IMG/VR virus record: IMGVR_UViG_3300047319_001671
Coordinates: 1 to 20,503 of that record
From: a virus
Direction: 5' to 3' (one strand)
Length of the DNA stretch: 20,503 nt
Shown here: positions 6,468 to 13,270 of the stretch, in pieces
Position numbering within the stretch: the first letter of the stretch is position 1
How the letters are laid out: each line of letters opens with the position of its first letter
Notes under the pieces: model-generated
Told to the model about the DNA's origin: nothing
The model's database searches: none
What the model saw: the letters and a program-made list of their open reading frames with translations, nothing else
Position numbers and translations under genes: made by a program

Positions 6468-6721
6468 AGCAGATCCCGTACGTCGAGACGGTCGAGGACT
6501 CCCGCGTCCGGGGTCTTCATCCCGCCACCGGCAAGCGGGCCATCGTCCAGCGCCTCGGCACGGGCGAGGTCCGCCTCTACTGCATCTCGTGCCATCACCC
6601 GGGCGCCTATGTCTCGGAGGAGATGCCGGGAGTCCTCTGGCTCTGCGACCAGTTCAGCGCCTGTGGCTGCAACTGCCTCGAAACGAAGGGCGAGCTTCCG
6701 CTCCCCCGCCTAGCACTCTAG
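6464..6721 (+). CDS. Cys-rich mini-protein, possible zinc-binding
   Basis: This 85-residue protein has a cluster of possible metal ligands: CISCHH near residues 44-49, then WLCDQFSACGCNC near 63-75. Two CxxC/CxC-like knuckles with a His pair suggest a zinc ribbon or similar fold. The N-terminal half (VEDSRVRGLHPATGKRAIVQRLGTGEVRLY) is a short beta-rich part. The start ATG 6464 overlaps the upstream stop (ATGA). The stop meets the stop of the opposite-strand HNH gene in a 4-base CTAG overlap. No family is recognised. It may be a small regulatory or nucleic-acid-binding protein carried with the adjacent membrane peptide. Confidence 0.6.
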   Translation: MKQIPYVETVEDSRVRGLHPATGKRAIVQRLGTGEVRLYCISCHHPGAYVSEEMPGVLWLCDQFSACGCNCLETKGELPLPRLAL

Positions 6722-7116
6722 AGACGCGGGCGACCGGTCCGATTGCACAGCGGGTGCACGGGTCGAACGTTCGCATAGACGTGTTGACCACCGGCCGAGA
6801 GCGGCACGGTGTGGTCGACCTCGAAGGCCCCGGCATCCACCGGCCGGTGGCACATCCCGCAGATGCCGCCGTCGCGTTCGAAGACGAGCATCCGGTCAAT
6901 CTCCTCACCCTCACGAACGGCAGCGCGGCGCTTCGCCATCTGCCGTCGGGTCTGTTCTCGGGCTAGCTCCGGGTGGGCCGCCCGCCACTTCCGCGCTGCC
7001 TCGGCGTTGTAACCGGGGTGGGCCGCCCGCCATTTGGCATTCGCTTCCCGAGCCGCGGCTCGGACGCCGTCAGGGTCGCTCGCAAGGGCTGCCTGGTAGA
7101 GATTGCGTCTCGGCAT
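6718..7116 (-). CDS. HNH endonuclease, probable homing/selfish element
   Basis: This 132-residue protein has a complete HNH (beta-beta-alpha metal) nuclease core at its C-terminus: zinc pair C86/C89 (ICGMC), D101-H102 (EVDHTVPLS), N116, H121, and C124-N125 (HPLCN). The N-terminal 70 residues are basic helices with two copies of KWRAAHP (residues 28-34 and 43-49), usual for DNA-contacting parts of phage HNH proteins. It is the only minus-strand gene within the 77-19005 block. It ends tail-to-tail with the neighbour (CTAG) and has its own strong GGAGGAG site upstream. This suggests an inserted mobile endonuclease. A role in packaging-site cleavage, known for some phage HNH proteins next to terminase genes, is less likely at this distance from the terminase. 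Confidence 0.85.
   Translation of the reverse strand: MPRRNLYQAALASDPDGVRAAAREANAKWRAAHPGYNAEAARKWRAAHPELAREQTRRQMAKRRAAVREGEEIDRMLVFERDGGICGMCHRPVDAGAFEVDHTVPLSAGGQHVYANVRPVHPLCNRTGRPRL
6971..7032 (-). repeat. Two 17-bp direct repeats inside the HNH gene
   Basis: GGGTGGGCCGCCCGCCA occurs at 6971-6987 and 7016-7032, 45 bp apart start to start. The spacing equals 15 codons and encodes the duplicated KWRAAHP unit, a recent in-frame duplication in the DNA-binding part. Confidence 0.8.
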
Positions 7117-7174
7117 ATCGGCTCTCCTCCAAGGTCGTAGAACCCTAGGGTATCACAAATAGGAGCGCCGTTCT

Positions 7175-7642
7175 ATGCCATTCTACTACACGTCGGCCTG
7201 GTCCGTGTCGACCAACGCCACGCCCAACACCGAGACGGACAACTTCCGCTACCTGACCGTCTCGCCCCGGCCCTGCAACATCACCCGCATCTCGGTCGGT
7301 GCCTCGGGCGCCGCCGTGGACGCCCAGCTGTTCCTCGACATCCGGCGCATGTCCGTCGCCTCGACGACCGGCTCGGCGTTCGTCCCCGAGAAGCAGGACC
7401 CGGGCCTCCAGGCCGCCGTCACCACGCCGTTCACCGCCGCGATCACCAAGGGCACCCCGAACACCAACCCGGCCCTCTACCTCGCCCTCAACTCGCGCGG
7501 GACGTGGCAGTGGGTGGCCACCAACCCGGACGAGGCGATCGCCCTCATCACGGCCGGCGGCGCGAACGGGAACATCGACGTCCTCTCCAACGCCTCGACG
7601 GCCTCGGTCCCGATGCGCGTCACCCAGGTCCACTGGGAATAA
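7175..7642 (+). CDS. Beta-rich phage structural protein (155 residues)
   Basis: The product is rich in Thr, Ser, Ala and Val with alternating hydrophobic strands (CNITRISVGASGAAVDAQLF, then LDIRRMSVAST). A Trp-containing turn (GTWQWVATNPDEAIAL) and a final strand VPMRVTQVHWE follow. The order (strand pair, LxxRRxS, proline/glycine stretch, W turn, closing strand) is also seen in the protein at 18406-19005, so the two may share a fold. AGGAG (7161-7165) lies 9 bases before the ATG; this restarts the plus-strand series after the HNH insertion. The position in the accessory head block suggests a virion surface or decoration role. No named family is recognised. Confidence 0.7.
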   Translation: MPFYYTSAWSVSTNATPNTETDNFRYLTVSPRPCNITRISVGASGAAVDAQLFLDIRRMSVASTTGSAFVPEKQDPGLQAAVTTPFTAAITKGTPNTNPALYLALNSRGTWQWVATNPDEAIALITAGGANGNIDVLSNASTASVPMRVTQVHWE

Positions 7643-8245
7643 GTGGCAACGAGGTTCTACGTCCGGGACAACGCAGGGTCGTGGACCAACGCCCCGGCCC
7701 TGCTGACGCCCGGCGCGAGCCTCGTGGCGAGCGACAACACCGCCACCGTCGCAGGGCCGTCCGGCGGCCTGTCGATCCTCAAGGGTGGATCGGCTGCGAG
7801 CTGGATCACCAACCAGCTCAACGGCGTAGCGATCAGCGCGAACATGACCATGAACATCTGGGCGTCCGAGTCCAGCAACTCCGCCAACTGCCAGGCGAAG
7901 CTCACGGTCCAGCGGTGCGACCCGACGGGCGCCGCCATCAGCACGATCGCCTCGTTCGCCAAGGGGACCGAGCTGCCGCTGACGACGAGGGCGGCACAGA
8001 ACATCGCCGGGGCCATCACCGGGGCGACGCTCGTGGATGGCGACCGGATCAAGTTCACGTTCTTCGTGGACGACTTCGGGACGATGAACTCCGGCTTCAC
8101 CTTCAACGCCGGCATCAACGGACCGACCGGAGCCGCCGACGGGGACTCGTGGGTCGAGTTCACCGAGACGATCACCGAGTTCGTCCTGCCTCGGTCTCGT
8201 CAGTCTCGTCAGTCTCGTCAGGCCGTCAACCGATCCACTCTCTAG
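7643..8245 (+). CDS. Beta-rich phage structural protein (200 residues)
   Basis: GTG 7643 directly follows the previous TAA. The product begins MATRFYVRDNAGSW and continues as alternating strands (LSILKGGSAASWITNQL, MTMNIWASES, QAKLTVQRCD). Charged/hydrophobic alternation near DRIKFTFFVDDFGTM and WVEFTETITEFVL suggests a jelly-roll or carbohydrate-binding-like sandwich. Proteins of this look occur among phage virion surface proteins, but no definite family is recognised. The C-terminus ends in SRQSRQSRQ coded by a perfect triple 9-bp repeat, a likely variable-length basic tail. It is grouped with the genes on each side, presumably for the same surface structure. Confidence 0.68.
   Translation: MATRFYVRDNAGSWTNAPALLTPGASLVASDNTATVAGPSGGLSILKGGSAASWITNQLNGVAISANMTMNIWASESSNSANCQAKLTVQRCDPTGAAISTIASFAKGTELPLTTRAAQNIAGAITGATLVDGDRIKFTFFVDDFGTMNSGFTFNAGINGPTGAADGDSWVEFTETITEFVLPRSRQSRQSRQAVNRSTL
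8195..8221 (+). repeat. Triple 9-bp tandem repeat (SRQ)3
   Basis: TCTCGTCAG is repeated three times without change at 8195-8203, 8204-8212 and 8213-8221, coding Ser-Arg-Gln three times near the C-terminus of the upstream structural protein. Copy number could change by slippage without breaking the frame. Confidence 0.9.
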
Positions 8246-8254
8246 GAGAGCCTC

Positions 8255-8917
8255 GTGGCCGAAGTCATGGGATCAGCAGACTTCCTCGCCGACGCCCTCG
8301 AGCGGGCGCAGCATCGCCGCTGGCGCGAGATGGGCTGCGGCCACATCGTCGGCTACGACCGCAAGGGTCGGCCGATCCGAAGCATCCTCGGCGCGGCTGA
8401 GCACCTCTACGCCATCCAGAACTCGACCGTCGCCACGACGGCGGCCCCGGTCAAGCAGCCGACCGGCGCAGCGATCCGGACGATGCTCCAGATCGAGGCA
8501 CCCGCCACCGACGCCATGAACTACGTCGAGTGGGGCATCAGCTTCGACGGCACCTCGGCGACGGCGGTTCCTGGCGAGGTCGAGTTCTTCGGCTGCACCG
8601 GCGCCGCGACGATGAGCACCGCCTCGACCTCGGCGGACGTGACGCTCTGGAGCGTGCCGCTCGACACGACCTCGGTGTCGGCCATCGTCTATGGCGGCAC
8701 GACGCACACCGCCTTCGCCACGGCGGCGGTCACCGAGGGGACGGTCGCCAACTACCGCCTCGGCGACCTCCAGCAGATCAGCCCGACAACCGGCTACGTC
8801 AAGCAGTACCCGCTCGGCCGTGAGTTCGTCGTCCCGCCGACGAAGCTCACCCGCGTCCGGGTGACGTTCGCCGCCACGGTCAACGCCTACATCTACTGCA
8901 TCTGGTCCGAGGGCTAG
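8255..8917 (+). CDS. Phage structural protein with helical head and beta body
   Basis: This is a 220-residue protein. The first 45 residues are charged and helical (ADFLADALERAQHRRWREMG, then CGHIVGYDRKGRPIRSIL). The rest is beta-rich: IRTMLQIEAPATDAMNYVEW, VEFFGCTGAATMSTASTSAD, YPLGREFVVPPTKLTRVRVT, and a final YIYCIWSEG strand. The helical part may anchor it to the capsid while the sandwich faces out; this is inference. GTG 8255 has TAGGAGAG upstream, and the 11-base CTAGGAGAGCC leader recurs before the next gene at 8934, so the two probably arose or spread with the same initiation cassette. No family is recognised. Confidence 0.68.
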   Translation: MAEVMGSADFLADALERAQHRRWREMGCGHIVGYDRKGRPIRSILGAAEHLYAIQNSTVATTAAPVKQPTGAAIRTMLQIEAPATDAMNYVEWGISFDGTSATAVPGEVEFFGCTGAATMSTASTSADVTLWSVPLDTTSVSAIVYGGTTHTAFATAAVTEGTVANYRLGDLQQISPTTGYVKQYPLGREFVVPPTKLTRVRVTFAATVNAYIYCIWSEG

Positions 8918-8933
8918 CCGCTAGGAGAGCCCA

Positions 8934-10097
8934 GTGGCGACCTTCTCCAGACGGCGGATCTTCGGCAGCGCCAATCGCCGGCCCATCCCGGTCGCCGCCG
9001 TCGCCGCGGCGTTCGACCCGTCCACGGGCTTCCCGTGGAACCAGGACGCCGGCGAGTCGTTCGTCCAGCTCCAGTTCTGGCAGGACGACACCCCCGCGTC
9101 CTTCGTCGGCGTGCCGCTCAACGCCATCCTGAAGACGGCGTGGTCGAACGACACCAACGAGGGGTTCGTCCTCGAGTCGTTCCGGGCCGATGACACCCCG
9201 GCCGCTCTCGGGACGCCGCCGTTCAACGTCAGCCAGAAGGCGGCATGGGACGGCGACTCCGAGGTCCCGCCATACGTCCCCGGGCAGGATGACACCCCGG
9301 CGCCGTTCGTCGGGGCCCCGCTCAACGTCACGCAGCTCACCGCGTGGGCCGTCGAGGGCGGCGAGGTCCAGCAGCAGCCGGGCGACGATCCCAGCGTCCA
9401 GTCGTGGGCGGTCGGCCCGCCGCTGAACGCGGTCGCGCTCAGCGCCTTCAACGGCGACAGCGACGTCCCGCCGAACGTCACGACCGAGGACCCGTCCGTC
9501 CAGTCGTGGGCAGTCCAGGTCGTCGGGGCGGCCCCGGTCTTCGACCCCTCGACGGGCTTCCCGTGGGCGCGCGAGGGTGGCGAGGTCGTCGCGACCCCGA
9601 CCGTCGACGACACGATCCCGCCCTTCGTCGGGGTGCCGCTCAACGCGACCAGCGCGCAGGCGTTCAACCAGCCGGACGAGGCGACGTTCGCTCCGGTCAC
9701 CGACGACACGGCGCAGCCCTATAGCATCCAGCCGGTCGCGGCAGCGGGCTTCGACCCGAGCACCGGGTTCCCATGGCCCAAGGGCGACGACATCGTCCAG
9801 CCGGTCTGGGCGATCACCGACGACACGGCTCAGGCGTGGACGCCGCAGCCGATCCCGTTCGTCGGCAACGTGCCGCAGGACGTGGCCCTCGAGCCGTGGA
9901 TGGTCCCGGATGACCTCGGCGCCTCATGGATCGCAGCGCAGGGTGGGGTCGTCGTCGTGACCGGCGGGCACGGTCCCGACAGCGGCAGCGCCTACAACCC
10001 GACCGCACCGGGCTACGCCCTGTCGCCCGTCCCGGGCGGATCGGCGACAGGCCCCACCCCGTCAGGCTCGGCCACCAGTCCACGACCGCAGAGGTAG
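8934..10097 (+). CDS. DD-repeat / FDPSTGFPW-repeat protein, unknown
   Basis: This 387-residue acidic protein is made almost entirely of repeats. FDPSTGFPW occurs three times (residues 27-35, 203-211, 273-281). A degenerate unit of roughly 30-40 residues begins with a (D/E)D pair and often continues D-T/P-x-x-x-F/W-V-G-x-P-L-N-x6-A-W/F. Copies begin near residues 50, 85, 118, 151, 185, 224, 256, 296 and 325. The unit is rich in Trp, Pro and Asp and poor in Lys. The last 35 residues are a Gly/Ser/Pro tail (YNPTAPGYALSPVPGGS). The start is a short basic segment (RRRIFGSANRR). There is no signal peptide or membrane helix. It could be a capsid-surface spike, a bundling or adhesive protein, or a spacer. 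No known repeat family is recognised. Confidence 0.72.
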   Translation: MATFSRRRIFGSANRRPIPVAAVAAAFDPSTGFPWNQDAGESFVQLQFWQDDTPASFVGVPLNAILKTAWSNDTNEGFVLESFRADDTPAALGTPPFNVSQKAAWDGDSEVPPYVPGQDDTPAPFVGAPLNVTQLTAWAVEGGEVQQQPGDDPSVQSWAVGPPLNAVALSAFNGDSDVPPNVTTEDPSVQSWAVQVVGAAPVFDPSTGFPWAREGGEVVATPTVDDTIPPFVGVPLNATSAQAFNQPDEATFAPVTDDTAQPYSIQPVAAAGFDPSTGFPWPKGDDIVQPVWAITDDTAQAWTPQPIPFVGNVPQDVALEPWMVPDDLGASWIAAQGGVVVVTGGHGPDSGSAYNPTAPGYALSPVPGGSATGPTPSGSATSPRPQR

Positions 10098-10100
10098 ACG

Positions 10101-11036
10101 ATGCCGAACCTCGGGAAGATCACGGTCGAGAACCCCGACGAGATCCGGAACGTCGGGGCCTATGACACGGGCGCCCTGATCCGCGTCCAGTGGGCCGCGA
10201 CTGCCACCGGGTCCTTCGCCGATGTCTCCGGGACCGGCTCGACGCCGACGATCCCGGTCGTCGCGGGGACGCGGTCCTATACCTTCTACGACCCCAACGG
10301 CATCGTCTCGACCTGGTACCAGACCCGCTACGAGAACGCCGGCGCGACCCGGCTCTCGGACTGGACGCCGGCGTTCCAGGTCGGCGACGAGACGGGCGGG
10401 CTGCTCTGCTCGCTGTACGACGTCCAGCAGGAGATCGGCGGGACGCAGAGCGCCAACGACAACGAGGTGATCCTCGAGAAGATCCGCCAGGTCAGCGCGC
10501 AGATCGAGCTCTTCGTCGGCCGCTGGCTCGCCCCTCGCCCGACGAACCCGGCGAGCGACATGACGCTGACGTGGGATGTCCCGTACGGTCGAGCGACCCG
10601 CTCGCTGCTCCTCGACCAGGGCAACCGCCTCGCGGGGATCCGCCGGCTCACCTCCATCGCACTCGCGACGGTCAGCCAGCCCGAGAGCGGTGGCAGCTAC
10701 ACCTCCGGCACCGTGGCCGACTTCCTCCTGCGGCCCAAGCCGAATGCCGACGGGCCGGCCCTGCGGCTCGAGGTCACGCCATATCCCACGGGGGGCGTGA
10801 CCTACTTCTACCCGGGCTACAACACCGTCCAGACGGTCGGCGGCTATGGACCGGCCAGCGTCTCGCCCGACATCCAGGGCATCGCTGTCCGGGCCGCGGC
10901 CCGGAGGTATCTCGGCAAGGGCAGCGGCGGTGCGCTGGTGACGATCGGCCCCAATGGCACGGAGATGCTCCTGCCTGACCTGTCGGGCGCGGACCGGACG
11001 ACGCTCCAGAGCTACGTCATCCCGAACGTGGCCTAG
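10101..11036 (+). CDS. Head-tail connector with extra N-terminal Ig-like domain
   Basis: This 311-residue protein is longer than usual head-tail adaptors (about 100-200 residues). The N-terminal 95 residues are beta-rich with an Ig/fibronectin-like pattern: ALIRVQWAATATGSFADVSG, TRSYTFYDPNG, WYQTRYENAG, LSDWTPAFQV. The rest, from LLCSLYDVQQEIGG, resembles HK97 gp6-like connectors: a four-helix start (EVILEKIRQVSAQIELFVGRWLAP), a beta domain (TRSLLLDQGNRL, IRRLTSIALATV), and a final helix (IQGIAVRAAARRYLGKGSG). Connectors form the ring beneath the portal. Its place at the border between head and tail blocks agrees. The Ig-like addition may decorate the neck. The connector call is moderate; the Ig call comes from pattern only. 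Confidence 0.72.
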   Translation: MPNLGKITVENPDEIRNVGAYDTGALIRVQWAATATGSFADVSGTGSTPTIPVVAGTRSYTFYDPNGIVSTWYQTRYENAGATRLSDWTPAFQVGDETGGLLCSLYDVQQEIGGTQSANDNEVILEKIRQVSAQIELFVGRWLAPRPTNPASDMTLTWDVPYGRATRSLLLDQGNRLAGIRRLTSIALATVSQPESGGSYTSGTVADFLLRPKPNADGPALRLEVTPYPTGGVTYFYPGYNTVQTVGGYGPASVSPDIQGIAVRAAARRYLGKGSGGALVTIGPNGTEMLLPDLSGADRTTLQSYVIPNVA

Positions 11037-11504
11037 ATGGACCTCCAGGTCATCGCCAACGGCCTCGCCACGACGGTCGGGACGGTCACCGCCACCAACG
11101 GCAGCCAGACGGAGTCGGCGACTGCCACGGCGGACCTGCCCAACAAGGTCGGGCTCGCTGCCCTCCTCGTCTACCCGCCGATCGGGACGCTCAACGTCGT
11201 CATGGGTCCGCGGCTCGACGACCAGTACGACTTCTTCATCAAGCTCCTGCGCGACCCGGTCGACATGCCCGACCGCACCCGCTGGCTCTACGCGTGGGCG
11301 ACAGCCTTGCGCGGGCGCGTCCAGACGAGCTGGTCGCTCGGCATCTCGGGCGTGACCCAGGCGCAGGTCACGGCGATGCGGACCCAGATCGAAGGCGAGC
11401 GGTACGCGGGGCTGCTGAACACCCGCGGTGGCGACCTCTTCGACGTGGTCGAGCTGACCGTCCGCGTCTGGGTCTGGGAGCTCGCAGTCGGCGTCGGTCC
11501 GTAG
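11037..11504 (+). CDS. Probable tail terminator / neck protein
   Basis: This 155-residue protein directly follows the connector (stop TAG, then ATG). It fits the tail-terminator family in size and layout. The N-terminal strand (DLQVIANGLATTVGTVTATN) is followed by a beta-alpha core LNVVMGPRLDDQYDFFIKLL, then a helix RTRWLYAWATALRGRVQ. It ends with FDVVELTVRVWVWELAVGVG, like the closing strand pair of terminators. These proteins cap the tail tube and bind the connector. A head-closure (stopper) role is the main alternative, since only one such gene is visible between connector and tail tube gene. Confidence 0.6.
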   Translation: MDLQVIANGLATTVGTVTATNGSQTESATATADLPNKVGLAALLVYPPIGTLNVVMGPRLDDQYDFFIKLLRDPVDMPDRTRWLYAWATALRGRVQTSWSLGISGVTQAQVTAMRTQIEGERYAGLLNTRGGDLFDVVELTVRVWVWELAVGVGP

Positions 11505-11512
11505 GAGAAGCG

Positions 11513-11740
11513 ATGAGCACACACCTGTATCCCTGCCAATGCCCGGAAGGGCATCACCTCTCGACCTACCCGCGGGCCGAGATCGACGTCGCCACCAAGC
11601 GCGAGGCGAAGTGGCTCGTCGCCACCAAGGCGTTCAGCTACGACCCCGACGGCCTCCACGCCGTGGAGGAGACGCACGAGAGCGCCACCTGGCCGCCGCC
11701 TGACACCGATCCCAACCAGCCCGATGAGCCGGAGGCCTGA
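11513..11740 (+). CDS. Small protein with CxC-H motif, unknown function
   Basis: This 75-residue protein begins MSTHLYPCQCPEGHHLSTYP; the CxC and nearby histidines could bind a metal. The rest is a short beta/alpha part (AEIDVATKREAKWLVATKAFSY) and an acidic, proline-rich tail. TAGGAGAAG is placed correctly before ATG 11513 and the next gene begins 3 bases after the stop. No family is recognised. The position between terminator and tube genes suggests a minor neck or tail part or a small accessory factor. Confidence 0.6.
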   Translation: MSTHLYPCQCPEGHHLSTYPRAEIDVATKREAKWLVATKAFSYDPDGLHAVEETHESATWPPPDTDPNQPDEPEA

Positions 11741-11743
11741 TCC

Positions 11744-12742
11744 ATGGTCGCACCGCTGACCGTCTTTACCTCGGCGCGTGCGGCGCTCGAGGTCACCCGA
11801 GGGACGGCGATCACCCCCACCCGGATCATCTACGCCGAGGCGTTCAACCCGAACTACCTCGTCCCGACCATCCGGCCCGAGGAACTGCGGGCCTCGTACG
11901 AGGGGTTCTTCCAGGCGACGGCCGGCGGGCCTGAGATCACGACCGTCGAGATGACGGGGCGCGTCTCGTATGACGACCTGATCTGGCACGCCCAGCATTT
12001 CTGGAAGGCAGTTGCCTCCGGGACCGGCGGCGGCGCCGACAAGCTCTGGACGTTCACCCCGACGAACACGTCCGACGACGTCAAGACGCATTGCCTCCAG
12101 CTCGGCGACAGCGCGGCCATCTCCGCGGCCACGCCGGGCATCTCGCTCGCCTACGGGATGGGCGACACCTTCAACCTGCACTACGAGAAGAACGGCGACG
12201 GCGCGGCGACCTTCAACGCGAAGTACATGTACGCCAAGCCGCTGACCCAGATCACCGCCTTCACGGGCGCTCTGTCCGACCGCGTGACCGTCCCGGTCTC
12301 CTGCAACAACACCATCGTCAAGATCGACACCACGACGATCGGGACCACGACCGACAGCGCCGTCACGACCGTCGACTTCACGTTCAACATGAACCCGGTC
12401 CCGTTCGTCGCCCTCGACGGCACGGTCGCGGCGCAGGCCGTCTACCGGCCCCAGCACCGGACATGGATCGCCGTCATCACCCGCCAGTACAACGCCGTCT
12501 CCGAGTTCAGCGCCTACCAGGCGAAGACGATCCGCAAGGTGCGCGTCCTGACGACCGGCGCGTCCCTCGGCGCCACCAACTACATCGTCCAGCAGGATAT
12601 GTACGGGGTCTACACGGCCCGCGACTGGGCCGAGGTCAACGGCGTGGTCACCGAGGTCCTGACGCTCGAGCCGGTGTTCGACGTCTCCACCTCCACCTCC
12701 ACCTCGATGCTCGTGACCAACGCCACCGCGGCGATCACGTAA
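11744..12742 (+). CDS. Major tail protein (tail tube)
   Basis: This 332-residue, beta-rich protein is placed where the tail tube subunit is expected, before the chaperones and tape measure. It starts with a typical tube-like segment (ARAALEVTRGTAITPTRIIY). A duplicated-looking pattern of strand blocks around YEGFFQATAGGPEITTVEMTG and TAFTGALSDRVTVPVSCN could be two tube-like halves, as some tube proteins carry. The sequence ends in a Thr/Ser-rich tail containing STSTSTS. Tube subunits stack into hexameric rings around the tape measure. ATG 11744 lies 3 bases after the previous stop. The stop overlaps the next start (TAATG at 12740-12744). Confidence 0.8.
   Translation: MVAPLTVFTSARAALEVTRGTAITPTRIIYAEAFNPNYLVPTIRPEELRASYEGFFQATAGGPEITTVEMTGRVSYDDLIWHAQHFWKAVASGTGGGADKLWTFTPTNTSDDVKTHCLQLGDSAAISAATPGISLAYGMGDTFNLHYEKNGDGAATFNAKYMYAKPLTQITAFTGALSDRVTVPVSCNNTIVKIDTTTIGTTTDSAVTTVDFTFNMNPVPFVALDGTVAAQAVYRPQHRTWIAVITRQYNAVSEFSAYQAKTIRKVRVLTTGASLGATNYIVQQDMYGVYTARDWAEVNGVVTEVLTLEPVFDVSTSTSTSMLVTNATAAIT
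12685..12702 (+). repeat. Triple 6-bp tandem repeat in tail tube gene
   Basis: CTCCAC occurs three times in a row near the 3' end of the tail tube gene, coding the Ser-Thr run in its C-terminal tail. It is a simple, slippage-prone repeat that stays in frame with copy changes. Confidence 0.75.
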
Positions 12743-13212
12743 TGGCGCGGCCCGAGGCGAGCCTCCAAGTCTCCGGGCTGGCGGAAGCGGAGAAGGTCCT
12801 CGGCCGACTCCAACAGCCCAACCTCGACCGGGCCGCCCAGCGGGTGCTCCTCGCAGCCGCTCGGTCGCTGGTCGTGCCGATCCGGCAGGCCACCGACTTC
12901 CAGGGCCACGGCAAGGTGCCCGGCCGTCTGCGGAAGTCGGTCAAGGCCCGCAAGGGTCGTCCCGGCAAGCCGCTGCCCGCGGCAGTCGTCGGGCCGACCT
13001 CGCCCTACCGGCACCTCGTCATCCGGGGCCACCGGATCGTTGCTCACTCGACGACGGGTGTCCGTGCGACGACCGTCATCAACCGGCGAGGGCTGCGCGA
13101 CACCGGCGCCATGTCCCGGGCCAATCCCTTCGTCGATCGCGGGATCGCCGGCCAGGAGGAGCGGGTCAAGGTCTTCGTGGAGCGCCAGCTCGCCCGCGAG
13201 CTGAAGCTCTGA
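12742..13212 (+). CDS. HK97 gp10-like tail completion/neck protein
   Basis: This 156-residue basic protein has the HK97 gp10 family profile: an N-terminal helix pair (LAEAEKVLGRLQQPNLDRAA, then LLAAARSLVVPIRQAT), a loop with GRLRKSVKARKG, a strand pair (AAVVGPTSPYRHLVI), and the signature closing ANPFVDRGIAGQEERV. In many phages such proteins help join or complete the tail. The gene is placed after the tail tube gene, not before it as is usual in the HK97-type order. The ATG overlaps the tube stop (TAATG). The family call is good; the exact role is inferred. Confidence 0.75.
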   Translation: MARPEASLQVSGLAEAEKVLGRLQQPNLDRAAQRVLLAAARSLVVPIRQATDFQGHGKVPGRLRKSVKARKGRPGKPLPAAVVGPTSPYRHLVIRGHRIVAHSTTGVRATTVINRRGLRDTGAMSRANPFVDRGIAGQEERVKVFVERQLARELKL

Positions 13213-13217
13213 TCCAT

Positions 13218-13249
13218 GGGGGCCGGGGGACCCAAGGCTCCCGGCCCCC
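13218..13249 (+). terminator. GC-rich hairpin before the tail chaperone genes
   Basis: This is a perfect 10-bp stem: GGGGGCCGGG (13218-13227) and CCCGGCCCCC (13240-13249), with a 12-base loop. It begins just after the gp10-like stop and ends 21 bases before the chaperone ATG. No U-run follows. It may partly reduce readthrough or protect an mRNA end, like the hairpin after the capsid gene. Confidence 0.5.
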
Positions 13250-13270
13250 TCTCACCTTGGGAGAACACGC

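Noticed and set aside
7117-7174. Leftward promoter for the HNH gene
   Set aside because: TTGTGA occurs on the minus strand upstream, but no acceptable -10 lies at the right distance. Only the ribosome site GGAGGAG is supported.
10062-11522. 486-codon minus-strand frame opposite the connector genes
   Set aside because: No motif is seen, composition is skewed to Arg/Asp/Val/Gly, and it covers recognisable plus-strand connector genes.
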